From Blepharisma stoltei (Eukaryota > Ciliophora > Heterotrichea > Heterotrichida > Blepharismidae), in assembly GCA_914767885.1 (NCBI GenBank), contig CAJZBQ010000053.1:1710501-1774500 (forward strand): DNA of 64,000 nt. The letters are read 5' to 3'. The position numbers and the translations under genes were made by a program. This document shows, in pieces, positions 53,732 to 64,000 of the stretch. Below the pieces are notes generated by a model. That model did no database searches. It saw only the letters and a list, made by a program, of their open reading frames with translations, and was not told the origin of the DNA. Within the stretch, counting starts at the first letter, position 1. The number at the start of each line of letters is the position of its first letter.

Positions 53732-54050
53732 TTTCTTTTTATAAACTGCTTTATGATAGGAATTAATAGGAACCTATTTTTGGAAATTTGTAACAATTAT
53801 TAAGAAAAAATAATATTTAATTTTTTATTGTAATTATTGATTAACATGAAAAATTTATAGTTATGATTAGAAAACCTTATTTTTGTTCCAAAGTTTCCTT
53901 ATATGCATTCATCGATTTACCATTCATTGAATAAATCCGATCAAATCTATTTCGGGCTAAAGACAAATCAAGTTAAAATAATTTGTAGAAGATCCAGGTC
54001 CCTTCGTTGCACTTTCAATAACAAAACGCTTGCAGAAATAGACTCTTCCT

Positions 54051-54171
54051 ATTATACTCGAAGTTTAAAGGTCCTACACACAATAAAGTTTAATCTCTTT
54101 ATATTAATTTTCCCATAGGTATTATCAGCTTCAACAAGAGCATTAAGAACTTGATCGGGGTGCATGAATTC
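54051..54171 (-). pseudogene. Arrestin gene fragment
   Basis: HPDQVLNALVEADNTYGKIN and CRTFKLRV match the A1 and A3 segment TPDQVASAIIEADNTYGN...CTLWRTVRLRV. The frame then ends in two stops. It is a lone exon-sized relic of a fifth copy. Confidence 0.7.
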
Positions 54172-55198
54172 TTAATTAAAAAGCTAAGTCTATTATTTCG
54201 AAATGCAATTTCCAATAAATAAATTTCTTTCATTATTAAATGAATTAATAATGAATTTCTGGGAATTTTTAATTGGCTGGTATTAATATATAATTTTATT
54301 TATTTATAGTTATTCATTAAGGTACATAATCTTAAATGAAAAATAATTCCGGATCAAGATGAAAAATGAACAATTCAAAATCGATAATTTAAGATATAAT
54401 AGTTTTCCATTATAAATCATGATACTTGAAGTGGATATTATGAATTTTTATAATATAAGTATTATTTCTTTTAGCTCTCAAATAATCCTATAGGCTGGCT
54501 CAATAGCTAAATTCTATACTCTGAGTGTTATTTAATTTCAGCTTATCTTACGAATATTATGCTTTTCTGAGGTAGAAAAATGGTAAACTTTTATCTAGTT
54601 AAAAATTGCCTTCAGAAATAGGAGCAAAGCCAATAATATAGTGTCCTAATAAGTTTCCATAATTTTAAGCCCTTTTAGCCATTACCTACTGTGACTTACA
54701 CTAAGGAATACAATTAGCAAGCATAATTGGACATTAGAGATATGGATTAAGTATTTGCCAAATTGATAATTGATCTCAAGTAAAAGCTAAATATTTATTT
54801 GTTCATTAGCATGCATTACCCATAATAAAGAGATTACAATGCTTATGCAAGAGGGTGCCTATATATCGCTATTATTCCTTATATGAATTACATTCCGTTT
54901 ATGCACTATTATCGAAAGTAAATATTTCATCGTATATTTTTATTTTTCAAAGTGCTATCGGCAAACAATTCTATTAAACTTCAGCAGAATAATGTTTCCT
55001 TTGATCAAAATTTTCTTTGTTAAAAAAGTTTACTGACTGAAACTTTGTCGCCTTAAAGAAATTAAAAATTTTAAATTCGAAGTCAATTAATGATTTGCGG
55101 TTTTAATTACTTTCGTTGTCAGAATTGACAGAAACTATTAAATTATTTTGATGTTTATAAGAGCACCTCCACTTATTAATAAAGAGTTTATTTTTAAA
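54172..55198. other. AT-rich intergenic region
   Basis: About 1 kb without a convincing frame, TIR or shared repeat. It separates the arrestin cluster from the glucosidase gene. Confidence 0.6.
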
Positions 55199-58100
55199 AT
55201 GGCCAGATTTTTTTATATTTTACTGGTGATGGCAATTCTGAACGAAGCTTCTAACCCCTCGCTCCATGAATCAACAAAAAAAGTTAAATTTTTAGTAAAT
55301 TTGTTTTTTTTAAAACAATCCCAATTCGCAAAAATTGGAAAGCAAATATTTTTGTTTAATTGCAAAATTTATGCTTTAAAATGCAACCTGTTCAAAATAA
55401 AACAGAATTGGCTAGAGATTTAATTATACTAATTATCACTTATATATCAAATTAAAATTTTGTAATAAAATAATTTGTTGTTCGCTCTCATGTTTTTGAA
55501 CAAAAATAGGGGTTTTCCAATGGTTTTGCTGGCTCACGGAAGGGGGGAGTAAGAAAGAACTACTGAAAACTTCAGAAGACTCAGGCTTTTGCGTTCGGAA
55601 TCGCTATCTTACCAGGAATAGAGCCCAAATCAAAAACTCTGGCCTTCGTTTTGATATGGACTATGAGGTTGACTCAACCAGTATCCAGAAAATCCCTGGA
55701 GGTATTTCATTTCTCGTGAAAAGCATCTTTGAGGACGTTCCATTCCTCAAAGGGAGCATCGTGCTTTTAACTTCGGGCTCCCTTCATGTCAACTTTGACG
55801 AAATCCATCCTCTTTTCCCTCGATTCAGATCCCCTTACGATGATATTCTAAACAGTGAATCTCTCCACGAGGTACCAGATGACTCAGTAAAGGTAAAACC
55901 CAACCAAGTCATATGGACTTATGGTAAGCAAAAATACGAGCTTAATTTTTCTCCTATAACAATTCAAGGCTACTATGATGAAACCTTGACCTTAAAAGTA
56001 AACAGCCATTCTATGATGAACTTTGATAGATACAGAAGCAGAGATGCTGACTTAAAGCCTGCTTCTCAAGTTAAGGACACTTCAAGTCCTATAAAGATCT
56101 TAGATTCAGCTGGCGTTTACTTAGAAAAAGGAGGGGAGTTAGCTTATTTTGATGACCTGTGGAGTGAAACTTTCATCGACTTCGTTGACAATAAGAAAAG
56201 AGGCCCAAGCAGTGTGGCGATGGACTTTGCCTTTGTTGACGCTACTGATGTGTATGGACTTCCTGAGCATGCAGATCATATATCTTTGAAGGATACAGTT
56301 GATGATGAACCTTACAGAATTTATAATATCGACTATACAGAGCATGCTGTTGACACCAGACAGTCACTTTATGGGAACATTCCTTTCATGCTAACTCCCC
56401 CCCCCCCTCCGTGAGCGAACAAAACCATTAGAAAAATCACCATTTTTTGACCAAAAACCCCACCCTCCGTGAGCGAACAAAAATTTTTTTAATAGAAAAA
56501 ATTTTAATGGAAAAAAATTTTGATATATAAGTGATAATTAGTATAATGAAATCTAGAGCTAATTCTGTTTAATTTTAAACAAATTGCGTTTTAAAACATA
56601 AATTTTGCAAATTAAATTAATATTTGCTTCCAATTTTTGCAAATTAGGATTTTTTTAAATTTCGAAAAAAATATTTTTTATAAAATTTATATATAAATTT
56701 TTTTTAAAAAAAAAAATTAACCCCCTCCGTGAGTGTGACAAAATTTTTTTTGTTCGCTCACGGAGGGGGGGGGGGAGTAAGCAGATCTTCTAAAAAAATA
56801 GCAGGAGGAGTCTTTTGGTTCAACCCTTCTGAGACTTATGTCGATATTTCTACTTCAAATAAAGAAAAATTAACTCATTGGATTTCTGAGTCAGGAGTAA
56901 TTGATTTCTTCCTAATTGTCAGTGAAACTCCTATGAATGTTGTTGAAACTTACACAATGCTGACTGGACCTCCACAGCTGCCACCTCAGTTTGCATTAGG
57001 CTATCACCAATGTAGGTGGAATTATATCAGTCAAGAAGATTTATTGGACGTTTCAAGTGGCTTCGAAACCAATAATCTCCCCATGGATGTGATATGGCTT
57101 GACATTGAGTACACTCCTGAAAGGCAATATTTCATGTGGGATCATAACACCTTCCCTGACCCTATAGGCATGCAGAATACACTTGACACACAAAACAGAA
57201 AACTTGTCACTATTATTGACCCACATATAAAAAGAAGTGATAAATATTCTGTCCATTGTGAAGCTGAAGACCTTGATCTCTATGTGAAAAATGAGGATGG
57301 GGAAGATTTCGTAGGATTGTGCTGGCCTGGCAGATCATCATGGCTTGATTTTACTAAAAAAGATGCACAAGAATATTGGGCAGAGCACTACAGTTTAGAA
57401 CGATTCCCAGGATCTACAAATAACACTTATATTTGGAACGATATGAACGAGCCTTCTGTTTTTACAGGTCCAGAAGGGACTATGCCCAAGACAAGCTTGC
57501 ATGGTGATGTAGAACATCGAGATGTCCATAACCTTTATGGCCTGCTAATGATGATGTCTACACACAGGGGCCTTTTGGAAAGGTCAGGCAATACAGAACG
57601 GCCATTTGTGCTCACTCGTTCCTTCTTTGCAGGAGTCCAGAAGTATGGAGCCATTTGGACTGGTGATAATACTGCTAAATGGGAGTACTTAGAATACTCA
57701 ATTCCAATGTGTCTTAGCGTTGCCTTACTCCCCCTCCCTCCGTGAGTGGACAAAACCATTGGAAAAATCCCTATTTTTTGCCCAAAAACCCACCCTCTTT
57801 AATTGAACAAAAATTTTTGATATATAAGTGACAATTAGTATAATGAAATCTAGAGCTAATTCTATTTAATTTTTAAACAAATTGCGTTTTAAAACATAAA
57901 TTTTTTATAAATTAAATTAATATTTGCTTCCCAATTTTTGCAAATTAGGATTTTTTTAAAATTTCGAAAAAAAAAATTTTCAACAAAATTTATATATAAA
58001 AAATTTTTAAAACAAAAATTAACCCCTCTGTGAGTGAACAAAATTGTTTTATTCACTCACAGAGGAGGGGAGTTAGGAGGAGTCAGTATGTGTGGAGCAG

Positions 58101-58969
58101 ACATTGGAGGGTTTTTTGGAGACCCAGAGCCTGAACTCTTGGTGAGATGGTATCAATTAGCAGCTTTTCTCCCATTTTTCAGAGGACATTCAAGCATTGA
58201 ATCCAAAAGAAGAGAACCATGGCTGAGCGGTGAGCCTTATCTTAGCCAAATCAGACAATCCTTAAGGCTTAGATATGCTATGCTTCCTTACTGGTATACT
58301 CTTTTCTTCCAATACCACAGAAATGGGACTCCAGTAATTCGTCCTATGTTTTTAGAATTCCCAATGGACAAGAAGACTGCTAAAATTGATAATCAATTTT
58401 TGTTAGGACCTTCTATTATGGTAGCAGCTGTCATACAAGCAGGCCAAGAGAAAGTCGAAATTTACTTGCCTGAAGGAAAATGGTACGACTATCATACATA
58501 TTCCCAAGTTGACTATGGAGAAATCTACTATGAAGTCCAGGAGAACTGGGTTCCTGCTTTCCTTAGAGGTGGGCATATAGTTCCTAGGCAAGATAGAGAA
58601 AGAAATAGTAGCGTGCTTAAATATTTGGATCCTTTTACCTTAATTGTAGCACTTGATGAAAATGAAGAAGCAGCTGGAAACTTGTATATTGATGACACCA
58701 AAACACATAACTACCAATCAGGTGAATTTTTGTATGCTGAAATGAAGTTCAAGGACCAGAAGCTGAAATACGAAGTTGCAAACGCAATGGAGTTAGAAAA
58801 TCAGATTGAAAAAATAGTTATCGTTGGCATGCAGAAAACACCTCAGCATGTATTAATTGAAAATAAGCATGGTGCAACAGCTGCTGAATTTAGTATGAAA
58901 GAAAATGCTGTAGTTATCAAACTCTCAGAAGTCCAAGTAAATGAGCATTGGGTTCTAACTATTAATTAA
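55199..58969 (+). CDS. Glucosidase II alpha subunit (GH31), split by three MITEs
   Basis: Start MARFFYILLVMAILNEAS, a signal peptide, directly followed by KKELLKTSEDSGFCVRNRY, the typical N-terminus of ER glucosidase II alpha. MITEs at 55255-55552, 56395-56780 and 57728-58075 are removed to give 912 residues. GH31 signatures: WNDMNEPSVF (nucleophile Asp), TGDNTAKWEYLEYSIPMCL (acid/base region) and CGADIGGFFG; the last spans the third insert junction. It trims glucose from N-glycans in the ER lumen as part of quality control. It usually pairs with a beta subunit, not seen here. Confidence 0.93.
55255..55549. mobile_element. Diverged family A MITE in signal peptide of GH31 gene
   Basis: 295 bp, TAA duplication (55252-55254, 55550-55552). 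An old copy. The joined codons give NEAS/KKELL. Confidence 0.85.
56395..56777. mobile_element. Family A MITE in GH31 gene
   Basis: 383 bp, TAA duplication (56392-56394, 56778-56780). Near consensus. Restores IPFML/SRSSKKIAGG. Confidence 0.95.
57728..58072. mobile_element. Family A MITE in GH31 gene
   Basis: 345 bp, TTA duplication (57725-57727, 58073-58075). Moderately diverged. Restores LSVAL/GGVSMCGADIG. Confidence 0.95.
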
Positions 58970-59047
58970 TATCGCATTCGCATAGATAAGTTTAAGATAT
59001 ATCCCTTTTAGCATTTAGGGTTTAGCTGTTGAGAGAATAATTATTAC

Positions 59048-59437
59048 TCCCCCCCCCCCCTCCGTGAGCGAACAAAACCATTAGAAAAATCGCCATTTTT
59101 TGACCAAAAACCCACCCTCCGTGAGTGAACAAAATTTTTTTAATAGAAAAAATTTTAATGGAAAAAAATTTTGATATATAAGTGATAATTAGTATAATGA
59201 AATCTAGAGCTAATTCTGTTTAATTTTAAACAAATTGCGTTTTAAAACATAAATTTTGCAAATTAAATTAATATTTGCTTCCCAATTTTTGCAAATTAGG
59301 ATTTTTTTTTAAATTTCGAAAAAAAATATTTTTTATAAAATTTATATATAAATTGTTTTTTAAAAAAAAAAAAATTAACCCCCCTCCGTGAGCGAACAAA
59401 ATTTTTTTGTTCGCTCACGGAGGGGGGGGGGGGGGAG
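59048..59437. mobile_element. Family A MITE, intergenic
   Basis: 390 bp, TTA duplication (59045-59047, 59438-59440). Near consensus. Confidence 0.95.
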
Positions 59438-59490
59438 TTAGAAAAGTTAATATTTTATTCATAATAGTAGCTTGAATTTATGTTTATTTA

Positions 59491-60007
59491 CCAAGAATAG
59501 CCCACTGAGAGCATTTTTGGTTGGCCAGACAGCCAAATTCGTTAGCATGCCATATTTTCTGGCTAACCAATTTTAAGAATGGCGAACCAAAAAATGCTCC
59601 TTACTCCCCCCCCCCCCTCCGTGAGCGAACAAAACCATTAGAAAAATCGCCATTTTTTGACCAAAAACCCACCCTCCGTGAGTGAAACAAAAATTTTTTT
59701 AATAGAAAAAAATTTTAATGGAAAAAAATTTTGATATATAAGTGATAATTAGTATAATGAAATCTAGAGCTAATTCTGTTTAATTTTAAACAAATTGCGT
59801 TTTAAAACATAAATTTTGCAAATTAAATTAATATTTTGCTTCCCAATTTTTGCAAATTAGGATTTTTTTAAATTTCGAAAAAAATATTTTTTATAAAATT
59901 TATATATAAATTTTTTTAAAAAAAAAAATTAAACCCCCCTCCGTGAGCGAACAAAATTTTTTTGTTCGCTCACGGAGGGGGGGGGGGAGTTAGTGGGCTA
60001 TTCTTGG
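59491..60007. mobile_element. Small TIR element interrupted by a family A MITE
   Basis: Outer inverted repeats CCAAGAATAGCCCACTGAG... and its complement at the right, about 35 bp long, become contiguous (GCTCCTTAGTGGGC) only when the nested MITE 59604-59989 is removed. The outer element is about 130 bp alone. It lies directly 3' of the arrestin A4 gene. Confidence 0.85.
59604..59989. mobile_element. Family A MITE nested in another TIR element
   Basis: 386 bp, TTA duplication (59601-59603, 59990-59992). Near consensus and therefore younger than its host element. Confidence 0.95.
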
Positions 60008-60022
60008 CAAACAGGTATATGA

Positions 60023-61223
60023 TTAAAGGCTATAAAAATTGGAAGGATCATTCTGGATAGATTCAGCTGGGAATAAATAAATCAGAATTTCTATTGATGG
60101 CTTTTCACCTAAGCATGTGCATCATCCATTCATATCAGCATGATACTCTATTATATAAGAGCACTCAATCATTGCGCTTTTTGTTGAATAAATCATACCA
60201 GTTTTGTGTTTGATCGATGAGAGATTCAAGTCCATAATGATACCATAGGGCCCAGCTAAAGATTTTCCAAAATCCAGGCCACCTTCTCTTGTTTCAGTAA
60301 TTCTTTGCTTAATAAAAGTACTTGACTTGCCTGCTTTTAGCCTAAGAACTCTTCATAAAGTACAAACTAAGCTTGATATATCGATTTTACTCTGAGAATT
60401 GTCAGCTCCTACTACGGTGCTGACTATTTCATCTGGATTATATATTTTTTTATCTATTTTCAAGTTCAGAGTGCATTTTCCTTGGCTTATACAGCATCAC
60501 TTTTTTAAGCCGAAAGATTTATTGATTTCTTGTTTTTTCTTACAAATTTCAGCTTTTTCATTTATATACATTTCTGTTTTGTCAAATAATTTTCTTCCAT
60601 TTGTTATAATTAACTTTGATTTAATTGTGTATTCTCTTCAGAAGTCAATTTAGCTTAAAATTAATTCTGAATTAAGATTTAAAATATTTATAAATTCGTC
60701 AATAAAATTGTATTTATAATATTTTAAATTAAAATTGATATTATTTTAAATAAATTAATTATAAATTTAATTGGTAAATAAATATGAATATACTATATAA
60801 TATTGCATATAAAAACGTAGGATATTCTATCTTTGCCCAGGTAGTTTCTTTTCTGTATTTGAATGACCCTGGAAGATTATCTGGCAGTTTGAAGATAAAA
60901 GGAATATTGTAATCCCCAGCAGACAAGGACGATTTCCATTCATATAAAAGGTGCTTAATGCTAGCGATAGTTTTTTTATCATGATAGTTTTGAATATATT
61001 CTTCTTCTGGATCTGATTCTGGATCAACAGTGTGGCTTGCAGAAGATTCTTCCCAATAAGTCTCTTCAATCCCTTTAAAACTGAGAAAAAGAGAGCATCG
61101 AGGAAGCGTATCATGAAGATAAAAGTGAACGCTGCCAGTAACATCTCCTCCACTATTACAATCCATCTTTTCAAGCTCGATATGCATTGAACCTTTTATT
61201 GCTCTTGCTTGAGAACTCCCCAT
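60023..61223 (-). CDS. Arrestin-domain protein A4 (diverged)
   Basis: 335 residues after removal of a 193-bp TA-bounded insert (60632-60824). N-domain GSMHIELEKMDCNSGGDVTG, LPGSFKYRKETTWAKIEY; C-domain QGKCTLNLKIDKKIYNPDEIVS, CTLWRVLRLKAG. It ends DPSNFYSL, without the PPPGW tail of A1 and A3, and has an added acidic loop (DPESDPEEEY). TGA Trp occurs at NGWCTCLG. It is separated from the other copies by the glucosidase gene, so the family was either rearranged or inserted around. Confidence 0.75.
60632..60824. mobile_element. TA-bounded AT-rich insert (IES) without TIRs
   Basis: 193 bp with AGAATA on the minus strand at both boundaries, containing TA. Excision gives AKIEY/TIKSKL in frame. 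No similarity to the MITEs. Confidence 0.75.
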
Positions 61224-62073
61224 ATTTGCATAAAGTTAACGTAAAGGTTTTATCGCTTACTAATAAATTTTACCAATTAATATGTTGAATGCTAAAGCAA
61301 AGTCTTATTATTCCATTTAATTTCACAACTTAGTAATTATACCTATAAAACTTTATATTAGACCTATATATTACTCCAAAATAAATGGAATGATTTATTA
61401 TTATTCGCATTGTGTATTGAGAAAAATTATCACTTAATCTCATTATTTAGATGCTCTATAATTTGTGTGAGGACTATATCAGATTTTAAGTTTTAAGAGA
61501 CTTCACTTGAAATAATTAAATTACTTAAAAGCAAGCTTGCTATAGTTTTCATCTATAAGGCATGAGAATTGCTATCTATCTTGATTATACGTATTAAATT
61601 TCGCTATAAAATCATTTAATAGCTATTCGTTATTGGTCAAATAAGAAATCTGGCGATTTTGTTTGCTACTCCATAAATAGCATACAAGCAACTATAGGCC
61701 AACATCATAAAGAATTCAATTTCACCATCATTGATTTGAATAACCATAGTAGAAATGGTATTTATGACTCTATAATTACTCAATTTCGACCAAGCTGAGC
61801 TTGCATTTACTAAGCAATAAGGTATAAGCTAGACTTAATTTTCTTAGTTTATTTTAGCGATTATATAATATACTGAGAAGAAAAATTCTGAGATATAATA
61901 TATCATATGAAATAATTCTTATCAAATACTCAGGTAATTGCAATATCATACTTTTATTTCTGCAAATTTTAATTATAAATAACGATTAATACTTGGCACG
62001 CCATTTATAAATGAGTGGATCATAAAATATCAAAATTCTGATACATTTTTATTGTAAAATCCAATATCTTTCT
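61224..62073. other. AT-rich intergenic region
   Basis: 850 bp between arrestin A4 and the C2H2 gene, which point away from each other. No frame, repeat or TIR noted. Confidence 0.6.
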
Positions 62074-62544
62074 ATGAAGCTTCCAATGCCAAAAGATATT
62101 TTGTTATCTACTCAATCAATCACAGAACTTACATGCAACATTTGCAATTTATCATTCATTTCTCCTTGTGATTTTAAACTTCACAAGCTTGGGACCTTAG
62201 AGCAAGTCTCAAGTAAAGCCAAAGTTGAAGAAACTGAACCAATTCCTTTGTTGTCTCATCGACATAAATTTGAATGTGATAAATGCTTAAAGATTTTTTC
62301 TTCAGAAAAAGGACTACACCAACATGAAGGGAAAATTCACAATTTTAGTAAGAGGTCATTCAAATGCCCTATTTGTGACAAGAAATTTAGAGACAATTCA
62401 GCCCTGAAATTTCATACTAGGCAAGTGCACGAAAAGAGCACCCGAGTTAGCTGCAATGAATGTAAACAAACGTTTTACAGCAAATACGTTCTTGAGAAGC
62501 ATTCTCAAAGATGTCCGGCCCAAGAAATTGAAATTAGCAGTTAA
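62074..62544 (+). CDS. C2H2 zinc-finger protein
   Basis: 156 residues. Three to four zinc fingers: an N-terminal partial CNICNLSFISPCDFKLHK, then FECDKCLKIF...HQHEGKIH, FKCPICDKKF...KFHTRQVH and VSCNECKQTF...EKHSQRC. Classical C-x2-C spacing and linkers. Likely nucleic-acid binding. Intact, with no inserts. Confidence 0.85.
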   Translation: MKLPMPKDILLSTQSITELTCNICNLSFISPCDFKLHKLGTLEQVSSKAKVEETEPIPLLSHRHKFECDKCLKIFSSEKGLHQHEGKIHNFSKRSFKCPICDKKFRDNSALKFHTRQVHEKSTRVSCNECKQTFYSKYVLEKHSQRCPAQEIEISS

Positions 62545-62903
62545 GACTGGATATAACTAATTTAATAAGTTTAAAGTAATAAATAGGATTAAACTTTCTC
62601 AAACTTTTACTCTTAAATTTTAAGGTTAAAATAAAAATTACTATAATAGATAAATTGAGATTAATAGTTATTTGTAGTATAGCAAGCAGCTTTCAAATTA
62701 AATGCAATTATGGAGCTCTCTTTAGGTTTGAGTTATTATTTTACTTCGCTCATATATTAAAATAATTTCTCCTGCATCCCCTATCGCCAGTTGTAGAGGT
62801 AAAAAGCTCTCTTTAATCTTTAAATTGGCTTTTTTGATATAAAATGAGTACTTTCTTATGAACTTATAATTTCATTTTATCCAAGCTCCTCATTAAGAGA
62901 TGC
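62545..62903. other. AT-rich intergenic region
   Basis: About 360 bp between the C2H2 gene and a MITE. No gene or repeat identified. Confidence 0.6.
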
Positions 62904-62906
62904 TAA

Positions 62907-63297
62907 CTCCCCCCCCCCCCCTCCGTGAGCGAACAAAACCATTAGAAAAATCGCCATTTTTTGACCAAAAACCCACCCTCCGTGAGTGAACAAAAATTTT
63001 TTTAATAGAAAAAATTTTTAATGGAAAAAAATTTTGATATATAAGTGATAATTAGTATAATGAAATCTAGAGCTAATTCTGTTTAATTTTAAACAAATTG
63101 CGTTTTAAAACATAAATTTTGCAAATTAAAATTAATATTTGCTTCCCAATTTTTGCAAATTAGGATTTTTTTTAAATTTCGAAAAAAATATTTTTTATTA
63201 AAAATTTATATATAAATTTTTTTTAAAAAAAAAAATTAACCCCCCTCCGTGAGCGAACAAAATTTTTTTTGTTCGCTCACGGAGGGGGGGGGGGGAG
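62907..63297. mobile_element. Family A MITE, intergenic
   Basis: 391 bp, TAA duplication (62904-62906, 63298-63300). Near consensus. Confidence 0.95.
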
Positions 63298-63461
63298 TAA
63301 GCAATGAACTTGAAGCAAAATGAGATGGTAAATTAAATGAACTGATCATTATGCTTTTGTATCTGCTCCAAGCTACTTCTCCTTTAATCCAGCTGATTCA
63401 TATTGAGTTTCACAAACTAATGTATTTATTTTATATATAAAGTTGGCTTAAAAGTTGATTT

Positions 63462-63727
63462 CTATGTATTATTTAAATCAATCTTGTATACTTCCGTCAA
63501 TGATGATGCTAAGACGTTAAATTGAAAGACACAAAGGTCAGAAAATCTTAAAATGCAAATATTTTTATCTTGAATAACTGGCGGTGATTGGCTTCACCAA
63601 TTTAGTTTATCTTCAATAGATACCAAGGAGCCTGCTGTGTCGTCATCTCCTATCAAGCAAATTTTTTTGCTTTGAAAAATGATGATCCCTTTTTCAGTTG
63701 AAGCGAGTGTGCAGCCTTGATCACTAA
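63462..63727 (-). CDS. C-terminal part of a propeller-like protein (rest outside window)
   Basis: Minus-strand frame from the MITE edge to TAG 63462-63464: GCTLASTEKGIIIFQSKKI, GDDDTAGSLVSIEDKLNWW (one Trp is TGA), FSDLCVFQFNVLASS. Short hydrophobic strands and a terminal VYKIDLNNT suggest a beta-propeller end, similar in style to the 5829 gene. It is split by the MITE at 63728 and continues past the right edge. Confidence 0.55.
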
Positions 63728-63831
63728 CTCCCTCTCCATGAGCGAACAAAAACATTTTGTTCGCTTACGAGGGAGTTTAAATTTGTTTTTTAAAAATTTT
63801 ATATATAAATCTATAGTATAATACATAAAAT
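63728..63831. mobile_element. Left part of a diverged family A MITE
   Basis: The TAA duplication is at 63725-63727. Hairpin TCCATGAGCGAACAAAAA with complement. The rest is interrupted by GC-rich sequence from about 63832 and runs out of the window. Confidence 0.7.
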
Positions 63832-64000
63832 GGCGTATGGCGACCGACCCACCCTCTCAGTGGTGGTTACCCATGTATATCCGGGCATGGTTTTTGGAGC
63901 CAGGAGTTAGCCCAACAACGTCTGGGACCTCGAAGCGAGAGGCCTAAGCGCGAAAGCCGCTGCTTTTGCGACCAGACCCATGGGCAGTTACTCGTGACTT
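63832..64000 (+). mobile_element. Start of a SINE/LINE-like insert at the right edge
   Basis: Leader ATAAAATGGCGTATGGCGACC, GC-rich body. It begins inside the MITE remnant. The leader resembles those of the other retro-like inserts; the 3' end is outside the window. Confidence 0.55.

Overview
The window reads as germline (micronuclear) DNA of a heterotrich ciliate, most likely Blepharisma. In every recognisable gene TGA encodes tryptophan, and every supported stop is TAA or TAG. The introns that can be placed are 15 nt (once 16, once 19), with GT...AG ends. About half of the genes are interrupted by DNA that must be removed before an open frame exists. I removed each insertion at its direct-repeat boundary, and every gene with resolved boundaries then has a length divisible by three. 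Assignment to Blepharisma rests on the code plus the tiny introns; the germline reading is inference from the interruptions.

Inserts. (1) Family A MITE, about 300-390 bp, ends CTCCCC...GGGGAG, 3-bp TNA target duplications (TTA, TAA, TCA), about 18 copies. (2) Family B MITE, about 550 bp, built on a Sau3A-like ATCGTTCGATCAAGGAT motif, 2 copies. (3) Family C MITE, one copy. (4) Short TIR or hairpin elements with tip TAGAA and TA duplications. (5) A MULE-like MITE with a 9-bp duplication. (6) SINE/LINE-like GC-richer inserts of 150-510 bp with 8-17 bp duplications. (7) A 2.4 kb TIR transposon carrying an IS630/Tc1-like transposase remnant and a RING-gene fragment. (8) A simple TA-bounded insert without TIRs.

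Layout. 1-2953(-) EF-hand protein, open at the left edge; 2995-3366(+) TMEM230/DUF872 membrane protein; 3424-5217(-) DegT-type aminotransferase; 5829-7208(-) F-box/beta-propeller; 7299-9422(-) calcium-dependent protein kinase; 9986-11828(-) a small protein and a coiled-coil protein; 11862-15208(+) PX-PH-phospholipase D; 15649-20222(-) TPR-DUSP-MYND ubiquitin protease; 20733-25409(+) kinesin and two unknowns; 25465-26938(+) GPI-type Cys-rich surface protein; 26963-28743(-) helical-repeat protein; 28854-34215(-) axonemal AXDND1-like protein and CDC45; 34391-34963(-) HTH protein; 35016-37196(-) TTLL; 37244-38886(-) F-box; 39449-43610(-) NPRL3; 43784-44740(+) CDC50; 44760-46487(-) coiled coil; 46769-48611(+) degenerate pyruvate kinase; 49051-54171 and 60023-61223(-) arrestin-like cluster with pseudogenes; 55199-58969(+) glucosidase II alpha; 62074-62544(+) C2H2 protein; 63462-end(-) partial gene.

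Genes are packed tightly (gaps of 4-60 bp are common), typical of a somatic-style gene layout seeded with removable DNA. Functional themes are ciliary and cytoskeletal (TTLL, kinesin, AXDND1), membrane lipid and trafficking (PLD, CDC50, arrestins), signalling (CDPK, NPRL3), replication (CDC45) and secretory-pathway glycoprotein processing (glucosidase II). They do not form an operon or a single pathway.
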